44,857 bases of DNA, taken from NCBI GenBank assembly GCA_022821685.1, contig JAJEDD010000022.1:1-44857 (forward strand). The letters are read 5' to 3'. Positions 8,659-16,140 of this stretch are shown piece after piece (positions within the stretch are counted from its first letter, which is position 1; every line of letters starts with the position of its first letter). Under the pieces are notes generated by a model, which ran no database searches, was not told where the DNA came from, and saw only the letters and a list, made by a program, of their open reading frames with translations. This stretch comes from Acidimicrobiia bacterium (GTDB lineage: Bacteria; Actinomycetota; Acidimicrobiia; Acidimicrobiales; Aldehydirespiratoraceae). A program made the translations under genes and the position numbers.

Positions 8659-8663
8659 CTCCC

Positions 8664-9311
8664 ATGGGCGCGGTGCGCCTGCGCGGCGCAGTGGTGCTGT
8701 TGGGCGGATTTCCGGCGCTGGCCGGGGTCGATCTCGGCGTTGAGCGGGGGGAGGTCGTGCTGGTTCGGGGGGCCAACGGCGCGGGCAAGTCCACCTTGTT
8801 GCACCTGTGTGCCGGGCTAATGCGCCTGTCGGCGGGACAGGGTGAGGTGCTGGGCTGCGATCTGGGCGACGACCGGGCTGCGGTGCGCCGCCGGGTGGGT
8901 CTGCTCGGTCACGAAACCGCGCTCTACGGCGAGTTGACTGCAGCCGAGAATCTGCGACTCTGGGCCCGAGCATCCAGGGTGGGCGAGGCCGACGTGCCCG
9001 GCGCGCTCGAGATGCTCGGTCTGCCCCCGAGGTTGCGCGACGTCCCCGCTGACCGGCTGTCGGCGGGGCAGCGTCGCCGGGTGGCGCTGGCCGCGATCGT
9101 GGTGCGTCGCCCGGAGCTGTGGCTGCTCGACGAGCCCCACGCCGGGCTCGACTCCGAGGGCCGCGACATCGTGGACACCGTTGTGTCGGCCGCAGCCGCG
9201 GCCGGTGCCGCCGTGGTGCTGGCCTCCCACGAGGCCGGACCGGCCGGCGGCCTGGCCACCCGCACGGTGACCATGGCGGGCGGGATGCTGGCCGAGGAGC
9301 CGGGCCGGTGA
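8664..9311 (+). CDS. ccmA: Heme exporter ATP-binding subunit CcmA
   Basis: ABC ATPase of System I cytochrome c maturation. With CcmB and CcmC it drives release of heme-loaded CcmE. The 215-residue length is normal. Walker A is GANGAGKST, the signature is LSAGQRRRVALA, Walker B with its Glu is LWLLDEP, and the H-loop is VLASHEAG. It is the first gene of the ccm operon. The stop TGA (9309-9311) overlaps a GTG at 9308, which starts a 24-codon mini-ORF leading to ccmB. Confidence 0.92.
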   Translation: MGAVRLRGAVVLLGGFPALAGVDLGVERGEVVLVRGANGAGKSTLLHLCAGLMRLSAGQGEVLGCDLGDDRAAVRRRVGLLGHETALYGELTAAENLRLWARASRVGEADVPGALEMLGLPPRLRDVPADRLSAGQRRRVALAAIVVRRPELWLLDEPHAGLDSEGRDIVDTVVSAAAAAGAAVVLASHEAGPAGGLATRTVTMAGGMLAEEPGR

Positions 9312-9382
9312 CTGGTTGGCGTGAGTTGCGCGTCCGGAGATGGGGGCGCGCCACTGCACCTTGCCGAAGGTGGGCGCCGTGA
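9308..9382 (+). other. 24-codon bridging mini-ORF between ccmA and ccmB
   Basis: It starts MTGWRELR, a copy of the ccmB start (MTAWRELR at 9379), and ends at TGA 9380-9382. It overlaps ccmA by GTGA and the ccmB GTG by GTGA. The two starts are 71 bp apart. The flanking bases (gccggtgactggttggcgtg versus gccgtgactgcttggcgtg) show a local duplication. There is no sign of a functional peptide; it more likely passes ribosomes from ccmA to ccmB. Confidence 0.6.
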
Positions 9383-10227
9383 CTGCTTGGCGTGAGTTAA
9401 GAGGCCGAGCGAATAGGCGAGCGAGTCCGGCCCATACGGGCGAGGCCGTGGGCTGTGACGCTGAGGTTTGGGCGGCCTGTGAGCGCAGCGAACAAGAGCG
9501 GGAGAGACCCCGCTGCGATGCGACTGGCTCCCACCAATTTGCGCGCCCTCTAAGGCTGTTCGCCGGCGACGCCGCGGCGGTGGCTTCCAAGGACCTCCGC
9601 ATCGAGTGGCGGGCCCGCACCTCGCTGGGCCAGATGCTGCCGTTCGCGGTGCTGGTGCTGGTGCTGTTCGGCTTCGCCCTCGACGCCAACCGGCCCACGC
9701 TGCGGCTGGCCACGCCGGGCCTGCTGCCGATGACGATGCTGTTCGTCACCGTGGTGACGGTGCAGCGGTCGGTGGCGGTGGAGTCCGCCGACGGGGCCCG
9801 CCGGATGCTGCTGCTCAGCGGGATGGCCCCGGCGGCCGCCTTCGCGGGCAAGGCCGCGGCGGTGGCGGTGCAGCTGCTGATCGTGGAGGCGCTGCTGATC
9901 CCCGGCGCAGTGCTGCTGTACGACGCCGAGATCGAGTCGATCCCGCTGGTGCTCGCGGCCTGCGCCGCCGCGACGGTGGGCCTGGCCGCCGCCGGTAGCC
10001 TGCTCGGTGCTGTGGTAGCCGGAGTGCGAGCCCATCAGACGGTCCTGCCGATCCTGCTGCTTCCGGTGTCGGCGCCGGTGCTGATCGCGGCCACACGAGC
10101 CTTCGCCGACTCTTTCGGCACGGTCGCAGTGGACGGCTGGTCATGGGTCGGCCTGCTGGCCGGCTTCGCGGCGGTGAACGCGGTGGTGGGCGCCGTCGCC
10201 TACGGCCCCCTGCTGGAGGACACATGA
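9379..10227 (+). CDS. ccmB: Heme exporter membrane subunit CcmB, with a repeat element inserted near the N-terminus
   Basis: Six-helix membrane partner of CcmA. The typical body begins AAAVASKDLRIEWRARTSLGQMLPF and continues with VLVLVLFGFALDANR and helices to the stop at 10225-10227. From GTG 9379 the frame reads MTAWREL, then about 51 residues coded by the dispersed repeat (RANRRASPAHTGEAVGC, RSEQERER), then RLFAGDAAAVASKDL. So the element entered after about codon 7 without breaking the frame. Either the protein carries an odd hydrophilic N-terminal insert, or translation restarts at GTG 9580, which has no clear ribosome-binding site. The stop overlaps ATG 10224. Confidence 0.88.
   Translation: MTAWRELRGRANRRASPAHTGEAVGCDAEVWAACERSEQERERPRCDATGSHQFARPLRLFAGDAAAVASKDLRIEWRARTSLGQMLPFAVLVLVLFGFALDANRPTLRLATPGLLPMTMLFVTVVTVQRSVAVESADGARRMLLLSGMAPAAAFAGKAAAVAVQLLIVEALLIPGAVLLYDAEIESIPLVLAACAAATVGLAAAGSLLGAVVAGVRAHQTVLPILLLPVSAPVLIAATRAFADSFGTVAVDGWSWVGLLAGFAAVNAVVGAVAYGPLLEDT
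9399..9553 (+). repeat. Dispersed element, copy 1, inside ccmB
   Basis: The left end TAAGAGGCCGAGCGAATAGG pairs imperfectly with the right end CCAATTTGCGCGCCCTCTAA. The core has GGCCCATACGGGCGAGGCCG and GTGAGCGCAGCGAACAAGAG. It is about 155 bp and open in the ccmB frame. Confidence 0.8.
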
Positions 10228-10298
10228 CGCGTCCAGAGTGTGGGGCCGGACGTTGCGCCGATAGGGCCGAGTGCGAGCCGCGGCTGGAGGACACATGA
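10224..10298 (+). other. 24-codon bridging mini-ORF between ccmB and ccmC
   Basis: It starts ATGACGCGTCCAGAG, like the ccmC start ATGACGCTCCCAGAG at 10295, and ends RLEDT like the end of CcmB (LLEDT). CTGGAGGACACATGACGC occurs at both junctions, 71 bp apart. The frame overlaps ccmB and ccmC by ATGA on each side. It is a tandem duplication of the junction. Confidence 0.65.
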
Positions 10299-11074
10299 CG
10301 CTCCCAGAGCCCGAGGGCGCGTCTGTCGAGCTGCCCGTCGCCTCCTATCTGGGCGGTCCCGCCCGTACCGGATCGCGCTTCACGCGTTGGCTCGGGCTGA
10401 TCACTCTGGCCGGATTGGCCGTGGTGGCCGTGCTGGGGCTGCTGGCCGTGCCAGCCGACGATGTGCAGGGCGACGCGGTGCGCATCATCTTCGTGCATGT
10501 GCCGTCGGCTCTCGGCGCCTACACCGCCCTCGGCGTGACCGCGCTGGGATCAGTGATGTGGCTTTGGCGACGCTCGGTGTGGTGGGACGTCACCGCCCAC
10601 GCCGGCGCCGAGATCGGAGTCCTGCTGTGCGGGCTCACGCTGGTCACCGGCATGCTCTGGGGTCGCCCCACCTGGGGCACCTACTGGGAGTGGGGCGACG
10701 TGCGCCTCGTCACCACCCTCATCCTGTTCCTGGTGATGGTGGGATATCTGTCGGTGCGCGCCCTCGGCGGCGACGCCGACTCGGTGGCCACCCGGGCCGC
10801 GGTGGTGGGGCTGCTGGGAGGGATCAACATCCCCATCGTGAACCGGTCGGTGAACTGGTGGGCCAACCGCACCCTGCACCAGCAGTCCTCCCTCACCGAC
10901 GGCAAGCTCGAGGATCTCACCCTGTTCACCCTGTTCCTGGCCCTTGTCGTTGCCGCCATGGCCATCCTGTGGATGATGGTCCACCGCTTCCGCATCGGCT
11001 GGCTCGAGCGACAACTCCAGGCTCGCGATCTCGAGCGGGCGCTGGCGGACCGGAGAGCCGAAGCCCGCCCATGA
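10295..11074 (+). CDS. ccmC: Heme exporter protein CcmC
   Basis: Integral membrane heme-handling protein that loads heme onto CcmE. It shows the tryptophan-rich WWD signature as WGTYWEWGDVRL, with LWGRPTWG just before it. Six hydrophobic segments and conserved His residues (HVPSALGAY; HQQSSLTDG) fit the family. ATG 10295 follows the duplicated junction; 259 residues is normal. The final ATGA overlaps ccmD. Confidence 0.92.
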   Translation: MTLPEPEGASVELPVASYLGGPARTGSRFTRWLGLITLAGLAVVAVLGLLAVPADDVQGDAVRIIFVHVPSALGAYTALGVTALGSVMWLWRRSVWWDVTAHAGAEIGVLLCGLTLVTGMLWGRPTWGTYWEWGDVRLVTTLILFLVMVGYLSVRALGGDADSVATRAAVVGLLGGINIPIVNRSVNWWANRTLHQQSSLTDGKLEDLTLFTLFLALVVAAMAILWMMVHRFRIGWLERQLQARDLERALADRRAEARP

Positions 11075-11196
11075 GCCATGCCGGCTACGTGCTCGGCGCC
11101 TGGGGCGTGACCCTGGCCGCGGTGGGCGTGTACGCGGCCGCTCTGGTGGCCCGCGGCCGACGGCTGCTGCGCCGGGCCCGCCAGCACGGCGAATAG
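11071..11196 (+). CDS. ccmD: CcmD-like small membrane protein
   Basis: This 41-residue protein starts at ATG 11071, overlapping the ccmC stop by ATGA. It has one hydrophobic helix (YVLGAWGVTLAAVGVYAAAL) followed by a basic tail, LLRRARQHGE. Position, size and topology match CcmD, which stabilises the CcmABC-CcmE complex. Confidence 0.8.
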   Translation: MSHAGYVLGAWGVTLAAVGVYAAALVARGRRLLRRARQHGE

Positions 11197-11199
11197 GCC

Positions 11200-11301
11200 G
11201 TGGACGCCACGGTCGGGCACACTGGTCTGCCAGGACGGCGAGTGAGAGCTATGGACTCTATGGCAGGCGCACTGGCCCGCCAGAACGGCGCGTGAGCACC
11301 A
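11200..11301 (+). repeat. Tandem ~50-bp junction duplication with mini-ORF between ccmD and ccmE
   Basis: Three related segments begin at about 11200, 11251 and 11301 (GTGGACGCCACGG, ATGGACTCTATGG, ATGGACACCACGG). Each is preceded by a variant of the ccmD end (CCAGNACGGCG). The mini-ORF 11200-11295, also startable at GTG 11242 (17 codons), ends ARQNGA like CcmD (ARQHGE). It overlaps the ccmE GTG at 11292 by GTGA. GTG 11242 to GTG 11292 is 50 bp. Confidence 0.65.
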
Positions 11302-11825
11302 TGGACACCACGGCGGACGCGGCAGCGTACCCGGAGCTCTCGCCGCTCACCCCCCGTCCTGCTCGACGCCCGGCCCGGACCAGGCGCTGGATCGCCGCAC
11401 TGGTGATCGTGGCCGTGGTCGGAGGCGTGGCGCTGCTCGTATCAAACCTGCTCGGTGATGCCGCACTGTTCTTCTACAACGCCGACGAGGCGGTTGAACG
11501 CCGCGACGAGCTCGCCTCGCAGCGCTTCCGCCTTCAGGGAACGCCCCTGTCGGAACCGCAGGACGCCTTCTTCGACGACCGGCCCGTGCTGGCGTTTCCC
11601 GTCGGCTTCGAGGGGGCGGTGGTGGACGTGGTCCACAGCGGCGACCCGCCCGAGCTGTTCCAGCCCGGGGTGCCGGTGGTTCTCGAAGGGGCCTGGCGGC
11701 AGGGCCCGGACGGGTGGCACTTCGCATCGGATCGGATGCTGGTGAAGCACGACAACGACTACCGCAACCGCGACGACTACACCGAGCGCATCACCGAGGC
11801 CGACCAGACCAGCGCACTGCCGTGA
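11292..11825 (+). CDS. ccmE: Periplasmic heme chaperone CcmE
   Basis: Membrane-anchored beta-barrel protein that binds heme covalently and passes it to CcmF. A long N-terminal part with RPARTRRW precedes one transmembrane helix, IAALVIVAVVGGVALLVS. The soluble domain ends with MLVKHDNDYRNRDDY, where the His and Tyr correspond to the H-x-x-x-Y heme-attachment motif. Start GTG 11292 overlaps the mini-ORF stop; ATG 11301 is the alternative. The stop overlaps the ccmF GTG (GTGA). Confidence 0.9.
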   Translation: MSTMDTTADAAAYPELSPLTPRPARRPARTRRWIAALVIVAVVGGVALLVSNLLGDAALFFYNADEAVERRDELASQRFRLQGTPLSEPQDAFFDDRPVLAFPVGFEGAVVDVVHSGDPPELFQPGVPVVLEGAWRQGPDGWHFASDRMLVKHDNDYRNRDDYTERITEADQTSALP

Positions 11826-13933
11826 GCAACGTGGTGCTCGGCTCGGCGGCGGTGGCCGCGGGGCTGGGCGCGGCCCTGTTGGGCGTGGTCGTCACCGGGC
11901 TGGGCGTTAGCGGGCGCCTGCGGTTCTGGCTCCGCCACGCCCGCGGGCTCACCTTCGCCATGGCCGCCGCGGCGGTGCTGGCGGTGATCGTGATGGAGCG
12001 GGCCCTCATCACCCGGGACTTCACGGTGAAGTTCGTGGCCGACAACGGCTCATCCACCACGCCCCCGGTGTTCAACGTGGCCACCCTGTGGTCGGCGCTG
12101 GAGGGGTCGATCCTGCTGTGGGCGCTGGTGCTGTGCGGCTACGCGGTGGCCGTGGCGGTGAAGTTCGGCCGCCGGCGCCCGACATCGATGAGGATTGCCA
12201 GCATCGGCGACGACCAGTCCGCCACCGGCGGCGACGATTCGGCCGCCCACACCGCAAGCGGCGGCCAGTCCGCCGCAACCGCGGACGACGATCGGTCTGC
12301 CACCGCCAGCAGAGACCAGTTCGCCCTCGCGGCCGACGATCCGATGCTGGGCTGGGCCATGCTGGTTATGTTCGCGGTGAGCGCCTTCTTCTTCGCGCTC
12401 ATGGTTGGGTCGGCCGACCCGTTCATCTCGGTCGAAGTGCCGCCCGGCTACGACGGCCCCGGCCCCAACCCGCTGCTGCAGAACCATATCCTCATGGCGT
12501 TCCACCCGCCCATCCTGTACCTCGGCTACGTGGGGTTCACCGTGCCCTTCGCCTTCGCGGTGGCCGCGCTGGCCACCGGGCGCCTCGGGGAGGGATGGCT
12601 GGCCGCCACCCGGCGCTGGACCGTGGCCGCCTGGGGCTTCTTGACCTTCGGGATCGTGCTCGGCGCCTGGTGGAGCTACGAGACCCTCGGCTGGGGCGGG
12701 TACTGGGCCTGGGATCCGGTGGAGAATGCCTCGCTGCTGCCGTGGCTGACCGGCACCGCCTACCTGCACTCGGTGATGGTGCAGGAGCGGCGGGGGATGC
12801 TGCGGGTGTGGAACCTGTCGCTGGTGATCGCCACCTTCTCGCTGACGATCCTGGGTACCTTCCTCACCCGCTCCGGTGTGTTGGCGTCGGTGCACGCCTT
12901 CACCGAGTCGGGCATCGGCCCTGCCATCCTCGGCTTCTTCGCGGTGATCGTGGCCGTGTCGCTGGCCCTCATCGCCTGGCGGGGCGACCGGCTGCGCGGC
13001 CCCGGCCGCATCGCCGCGCCGGTGTCGCGCGAGGGCGCCTTCCTGGCCAACAACGCCCTGTTCGCCGCCTTCGCCTTCGTGGTGCTGCTCGGCACCGTGT
13101 TCCCGCTGCTGGTTGAGGCCTTCGACGGCCGCACCATCTCGGTGGGCAACCCCTACTTCGACCGGATGACCCGACCCATCGGCTTCGCGCTGCTGTTCTT
13201 GATGGCGGTGGCGCCCATGCTGCCGTGGGGCGCCGAGTCGCGCCGCCCGCCGACAGAGTTGTTGAGCCGCCGCCTGCTGGTGCCGATGTGGACCGCGGCC
13301 GCCGCGCTGGTGGTGGCCGTGGCCGCCGGGGCCCGAGGCTGGGCGCCGCTGCTGGCTTTCGGACTGGGCGGCTTCGCCGGCGCCGCCGCGCTGCGCCAGA
13401 TCTTCCTGGCCGTGCGCCGCCACCGGTGGCGGGGCCTGGTGGGACGCACCAACGGCGGCATGATCGTGCATCTGGGGGTGGTGCTGGTGGCGGTGGCGTT
13501 CGCGGCCAGTCAGTCGTATGTGCGTCAGGCCGAGTTTGATCTGGAGTCTGGCCAGCAGGCCGAGTTCGCGGGCCACGAGATCGTGTACGTGGGCTCGGCG
13601 GTCACCGCCCACGAGAACCGCACCGAGCGGGTGGCCTTCGTGCGGGTCGACGACGCCAAGACCTACGGGCCGGCCATCGCCACCTACCCGTTCGCCTCGC
13701 AGACCATCGGGATCCCGTCGGTGCGCTCCACCCTGCGCGACGACGTAGCCCTGTCGGTGCTGCAGTTCCCCGACGACGACGCCGCCGACCGGGTGATCCT
13801 GCGGGTGACGGTGCAGCCGCTGGTGGTGTGGCTGTGGCTGGGCGGGATCGTGATGGCGCTCGGGACGGCCCTGTCGCTGCTGCCGTCGCGAGCCGGTCGC
13901 CGCCAGCCTGCGGCCACCGGGGCGCCGGCATGA
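11822..13933 (+). CDS. ccmF: Heme lyase subunit CcmF
   Basis: Large multi-helix protein that with CcmH attaches heme to apocytochrome c. The WWD signature is WGGYWAWDPVENASLLPWL. Further family landmarks are HPPILYLGYVGFTVPFAFA and TFLTRSGVL. GTG 11822 overlaps the ccmE stop; 703 residues is slightly long. The excess is a hydrophilic loop coded at about 12180-12340, rich in Asp, Ser, Ala and Gln (DDQSATGGDDS, DDDRSATASRDQ). It looks like degenerate tandem repeats added between two helices. The stop overlaps ATG 13930. Confidence 0.92.
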   Translation: MSNVVLGSAAVAAGLGAALLGVVVTGLGVSGRLRFWLRHARGLTFAMAAAAVLAVIVMERALITRDFTVKFVADNGSSTTPPVFNVATLWSALEGSILLWALVLCGYAVAVAVKFGRRRPTSMRIASIGDDQSATGGDDSAAHTASGGQSAATADDDRSATASRDQFALAADDPMLGWAMLVMFAVSAFFFALMVGSADPFISVEVPPGYDGPGPNPLLQNHILMAFHPPILYLGYVGFTVPFAFAVAALATGRLGEGWLAATRRWTVAAWGFLTFGIVLGAWWSYETLGWGGYWAWDPVENASLLPWLTGTAYLHSVMVQERRGMLRVWNLSLVIATFSLTILGTFLTRSGVLASVHAFTESGIGPAILGFFAVIVAVSLALIAWRGDRLRGPGRIAAPVSREGAFLANNALFAAFAFVVLLGTVFPLLVEAFDGRTISVGNPYFDRMTRPIGFALLFLMAVAPMLPWGAESRRPPTELLSRRLLVPMWTAAAALVVAVAAGARGWAPLLAFGLGGFAGAAALRQIFLAVRRHRWRGLVGRTNGGMIVHLGVVLVAVAFAASQSYVRQAEFDLESGQQAEFAGHEIVYVGSAVTAHENRTERVAFVRVDDAKTYGPAIATYPFASQTIGIPSVRSTLRDDVALSVLQFPDDDAADRVILRVTVQPLVVWLWLGGIVMALGTALSLLPSRAGRRQPAATGAPA

Positions 13934-14004
13934 GCCGCGCCGACGCTGGCGGGCAGCCCGCGACATGTCCGAGCCCGACCGGCGCGAGCGGGGCGCCGGC
14001 ATGA
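13930..14004 (+). other. 24-codon bridging mini-ORF between ccmF and ccmG
   Basis: It starts MSRADAGGQ (ccmG starts MSRGSRRR) and ends SGAPA (ccmF ends TGAPA). GGGGCGCCGGCATGAGCCGC occurs at both ends, with the ATGs 71 bp apart (13930 and 14001). Both junctions are ATGA overlaps. Confidence 0.65.
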
Positions 14005-14549
14005 GCCGCGGTAGCCGTCGGCGGGCAGTGTGGATCGCCTTGCCGGTGGCGACCGCGGTGGCGCTGCTGGTTCTGGTGCTGGCCACCCGCGACTCCGCTT
14101 TCGAGCGCAAAGCCTCCAGCCCCATCCTGGGCGCTCTGGCGCCGCCGGTCGCGGGCGCGACCATCACGGGCGAGCCGTTCGACCTCGACGACTGGCGCGG
14201 CCGGTGGGTGATCGTCAACTTCTTCCAGAGCACCTGCGTGCCGTGCATCGTCGAGCACCCCGAGTTGGTGGCCTTCGACGAGCGCCACAACGCGGCTGGC
14301 GACGCTCGGATCGTTTCGGTGGTGTTCGACGACACCGTCGAGAACGTGCGAGAGTTCTTCGCGGTCCACGGCGGCGACTGGCCGGTGCTGGCCACCGGAG
14401 CGAGGGAGGCAGCCGTGGCCTACGGCGTGACCGGCGTGCCCGAGTCGTATCTGGTGGCCCCCTCGGGGGTGGTGGTGTGGAAGCAGCTCGGCGGCGTGAC
14501 CGCCGACGGCATCGACGACGTGATCGCCCAGCTCACGGCCGACCCATGA
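14001..14549 (+). CDS. ccmG: Thioredoxin-like protein CcmG/DsbE (TlpA type)
   Basis: Membrane-anchored thiol reductant for apocytochrome c. An N-terminal helix (VWIALPVATAVALLVLVLA) is followed by a thioredoxin fold with active site STCVPC in the segment VNFFQSTCVPCIVEHPEL. The cis-Pro segment is VTGVPESYLV. 182 residues is normal. ATG 14001 follows the duplicated junction. Confidence 0.88.
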   Translation: MSRGSRRRAVWIALPVATAVALLVLVLATRDSAFERKASSPILGALAPPVAGATITGEPFDLDDWRGRWVIVNFFQSTCVPCIVEHPELVAFDERHNAAGDARIVSVVFDDTVENVREFFAVHGGDWPVLATGAREAAVAYGVTGVPESYLVAPSGVVVWKQLGGVTADGIDDVIAQLTADP

Positions 14550-14638
14550 GCCGCCGGGTTCCACTTAGTCGCGCTGGCAGTCATGGGCGCCTCGCGGCGC
14601 GGTGCTGCGTTTTCCGCTCTTCTGAGGGCTCCCGGTGA
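14546..14638 (+). other. 30-codon bridging mini-ORF between ccmG and ccmH
   Basis: ATG 14546 overlaps the ccmG stop (ATGA), and its TGA 14636-14638 overlaps the ccmH GTG at 14635. The peptide starts MSRRVPLSRAG. Sequence evidence for duplication is weak here, but spacing (89 bp) and overlaps follow the pattern of the other junctions. Confidence 0.45.
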
Positions 14639-16011
14639 GAGGCCGGCCATCCGCACGGACGATCGGCTGGATAGCGGCTTTGCTAGTTGCCGCGGGCGCG
14701 TTCACATTCGGGGCGGTCGACGAGGGTCCTCCCAAGACCAACGCCGACCGGGTCCGCGCTCTGGCCGAGGACTTCGCCTGCCCGGTTTGTGCGGGCCAGT
14801 CGGTGGCCGAGAGCGACGTGCCGGTGGCCCGCGAGATACGGCGCCAGATGGCGGTGTGGGTGGACGAGGGCCGAAGCGACGCCTACATCCGCGACCAGCT
14901 GGTGGCCGCCTACGACGTCGATATCGATTACAACCCCTCGGGCTCCGGCGTCACCAGCCTGGTGTGGATCCTGCCGGTGCTTGCCGCCGGAGGCATCGCG
15001 GCCGTGGTGGTGATGATGCTTCGCTCGGGTCGGTCCGAGCAGGCGCAGCCCGCGGCAGGCAGCCAGCGACGCTGGCGCAACGCGGCGGTATGGACGGTCG
15101 CCATCGTGGTGGTGGCCGGCGGGGCGGGCCTGCTCGTGGCCCGCTCTTCAGGGAGCCGCAGCGCCGGCGGCTCGGTCAGCGGCGAGATCCGGGTCACCAG
15201 CCGGGAGCTGATCTTCGAGGCCCAGCAGCGCCTGGGAACGGGCGACATGGACGGAGCCATCGCCGCCTACGACGAGGCGCTCGAACTGCAGCCCTCCAGC
15301 GCCGAGGCGCTCACCTACCGGGGCTGGCTCACGTCGCGGCAGGGTGATCTCGACACCGCGGCGGAGTATCTCGACGATGCCATCGCCGTCGATCCCGCCT
15401 ACCCCGACGCCCGCCTGTTCCGCGCCATCGTGGCTCTGGAGCAGGGCGACGGATCGGCCGCCGCACAGGAGCTGGCCGCCTTCGACTCGCTGGACCCGCC
15501 GCCCTACGCCGAGGAGCTGTTGGCCCAGTCGCAGGTGCGCGAGCGGGTGGCGGCGGCCCGAGATGCGGATGCGCTGGCCGCGGTGGACGCCTTGGCCGCC
15601 CTCGATGAGCGGCCCGCCTTCAGCGAGACCGATATGGACGTGCCCGAAGCGCTGGCTGCGGCCGAGGCCCTGGCCGGGCGGGGCGATCTGCTCGAAGCGG
15701 TGCAGCTCCTCGACTGGGTGTTGGAGTCGCGCCCCGGCGACCCCGACGTGCTGGCCGGCCGGGGCTGGCTGCTGGTCCGCAGCGGCGATCCCGAGCTGCT
15801 GGCGCTCGGGGTCGAGTATCTCGACGCCGTCCTGGCGGCCGACCCGTCGAACCCCGCGGGACTGGTCTACCGGGCCTTCGCGCGATGGCAGCAGGCCGAC
15901 ATCGCCGGAGCCCGAGCCGATCTCGAAGCCTTCGACCGGCTCGACCACCGGCCGCCAGACCTGGACCGCCTAGTAGAAGATCAGGGCCTACGAGCCGCCG
16001 TCAGCAGTTGA
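14635..16011 (+). CDS. ccmH: CcmH/CcmI-type fusion: thiol reductase plus TPR domain
   Basis: The N-terminal part has a signal-anchor (IGWIAALLVAAGAFTFGA) and the CcmH motif FACPVCAGQSVAESD, which handles the CXXCH cysteines of apocytochrome. After LVWILPVLAAGGIAAVVVMM comes a second membrane helix, then a long TPR region (GDMDGAIAAYDEALELQPSS, LAADPSNPAGLVYRAFARWQ) like CcmI, which binds apocytochrome. The 458 residues therefore combine CcmH and CcmI. It is the last gene of the ccm operon. GTG 14635 overlaps the mini-ORF stop. Confidence 0.88.
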   Translation: MRGRPSARTIGWIAALLVAAGAFTFGAVDEGPPKTNADRVRALAEDFACPVCAGQSVAESDVPVAREIRRQMAVWVDEGRSDAYIRDQLVAAYDVDIDYNPSGSGVTSLVWILPVLAAGGIAAVVVMMLRSGRSEQAQPAAGSQRRWRNAAVWTVAIVVVAGGAGLLVARSSGSRSAGGSVSGEIRVTSRELIFEAQQRLGTGDMDGAIAAYDEALELQPSSAEALTYRGWLTSRQGDLDTAAEYLDDAIAVDPAYPDARLFRAIVALEQGDGSAAAQELAAFDSLDPPPYAEELLAQSQVRERVAAARDADALAAVDALAALDERPAFSETDMDVPEALAAAEALAGRGDLLEAVQLLDWVLESRPGDPDVLAGRGWLLVRSGDPELLALGVEYLDAVLAADPSNPAGLVYRAFARWQQADIAGARADLEAFDRLDHRPPDLDRLVEDQGLRAAVSS

Positions 16012-16022
16012 GTCCGCAGCGA

Positions 16023-16039
16023 CCTGCCTATGAGGCGGG
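16023..16039 (+). terminator. Short hairpin after the ccm operon
   Basis: CCTGCC, loop TATGA, GGCGGG form a 6-bp stem with one T-G wobble, 12 nt after the ccmH stop. No T run follows. Confidence 0.3.
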
Positions 16040-16140
16040 ATCCATGCAGGATGCACCGAAGTGTCACATCGCTGAGCTATCTTCATAGCGTTCTATCGAG
16101 GTTCCCTGAAGCAGCGGGACAATTGCACGAGGCAAGCGTT

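Noticed and set aside
10224..10298. Functional Cys-rich peptide between ccmB and ccmC
   Set aside because: Its start and end are copies of ccmC and ccmB sequence, so the peptide is better explained by junction duplication; the four Cys-like look is incidental.
12050..14395. Very long open frame on the minus strand opposite ccmF
   Set aside because: It is the antisense of a clear ccmF/ccmG reading frame in GC-rich codons, is full of His/Gln/Gly/Arg without any domain, and has no start signals.
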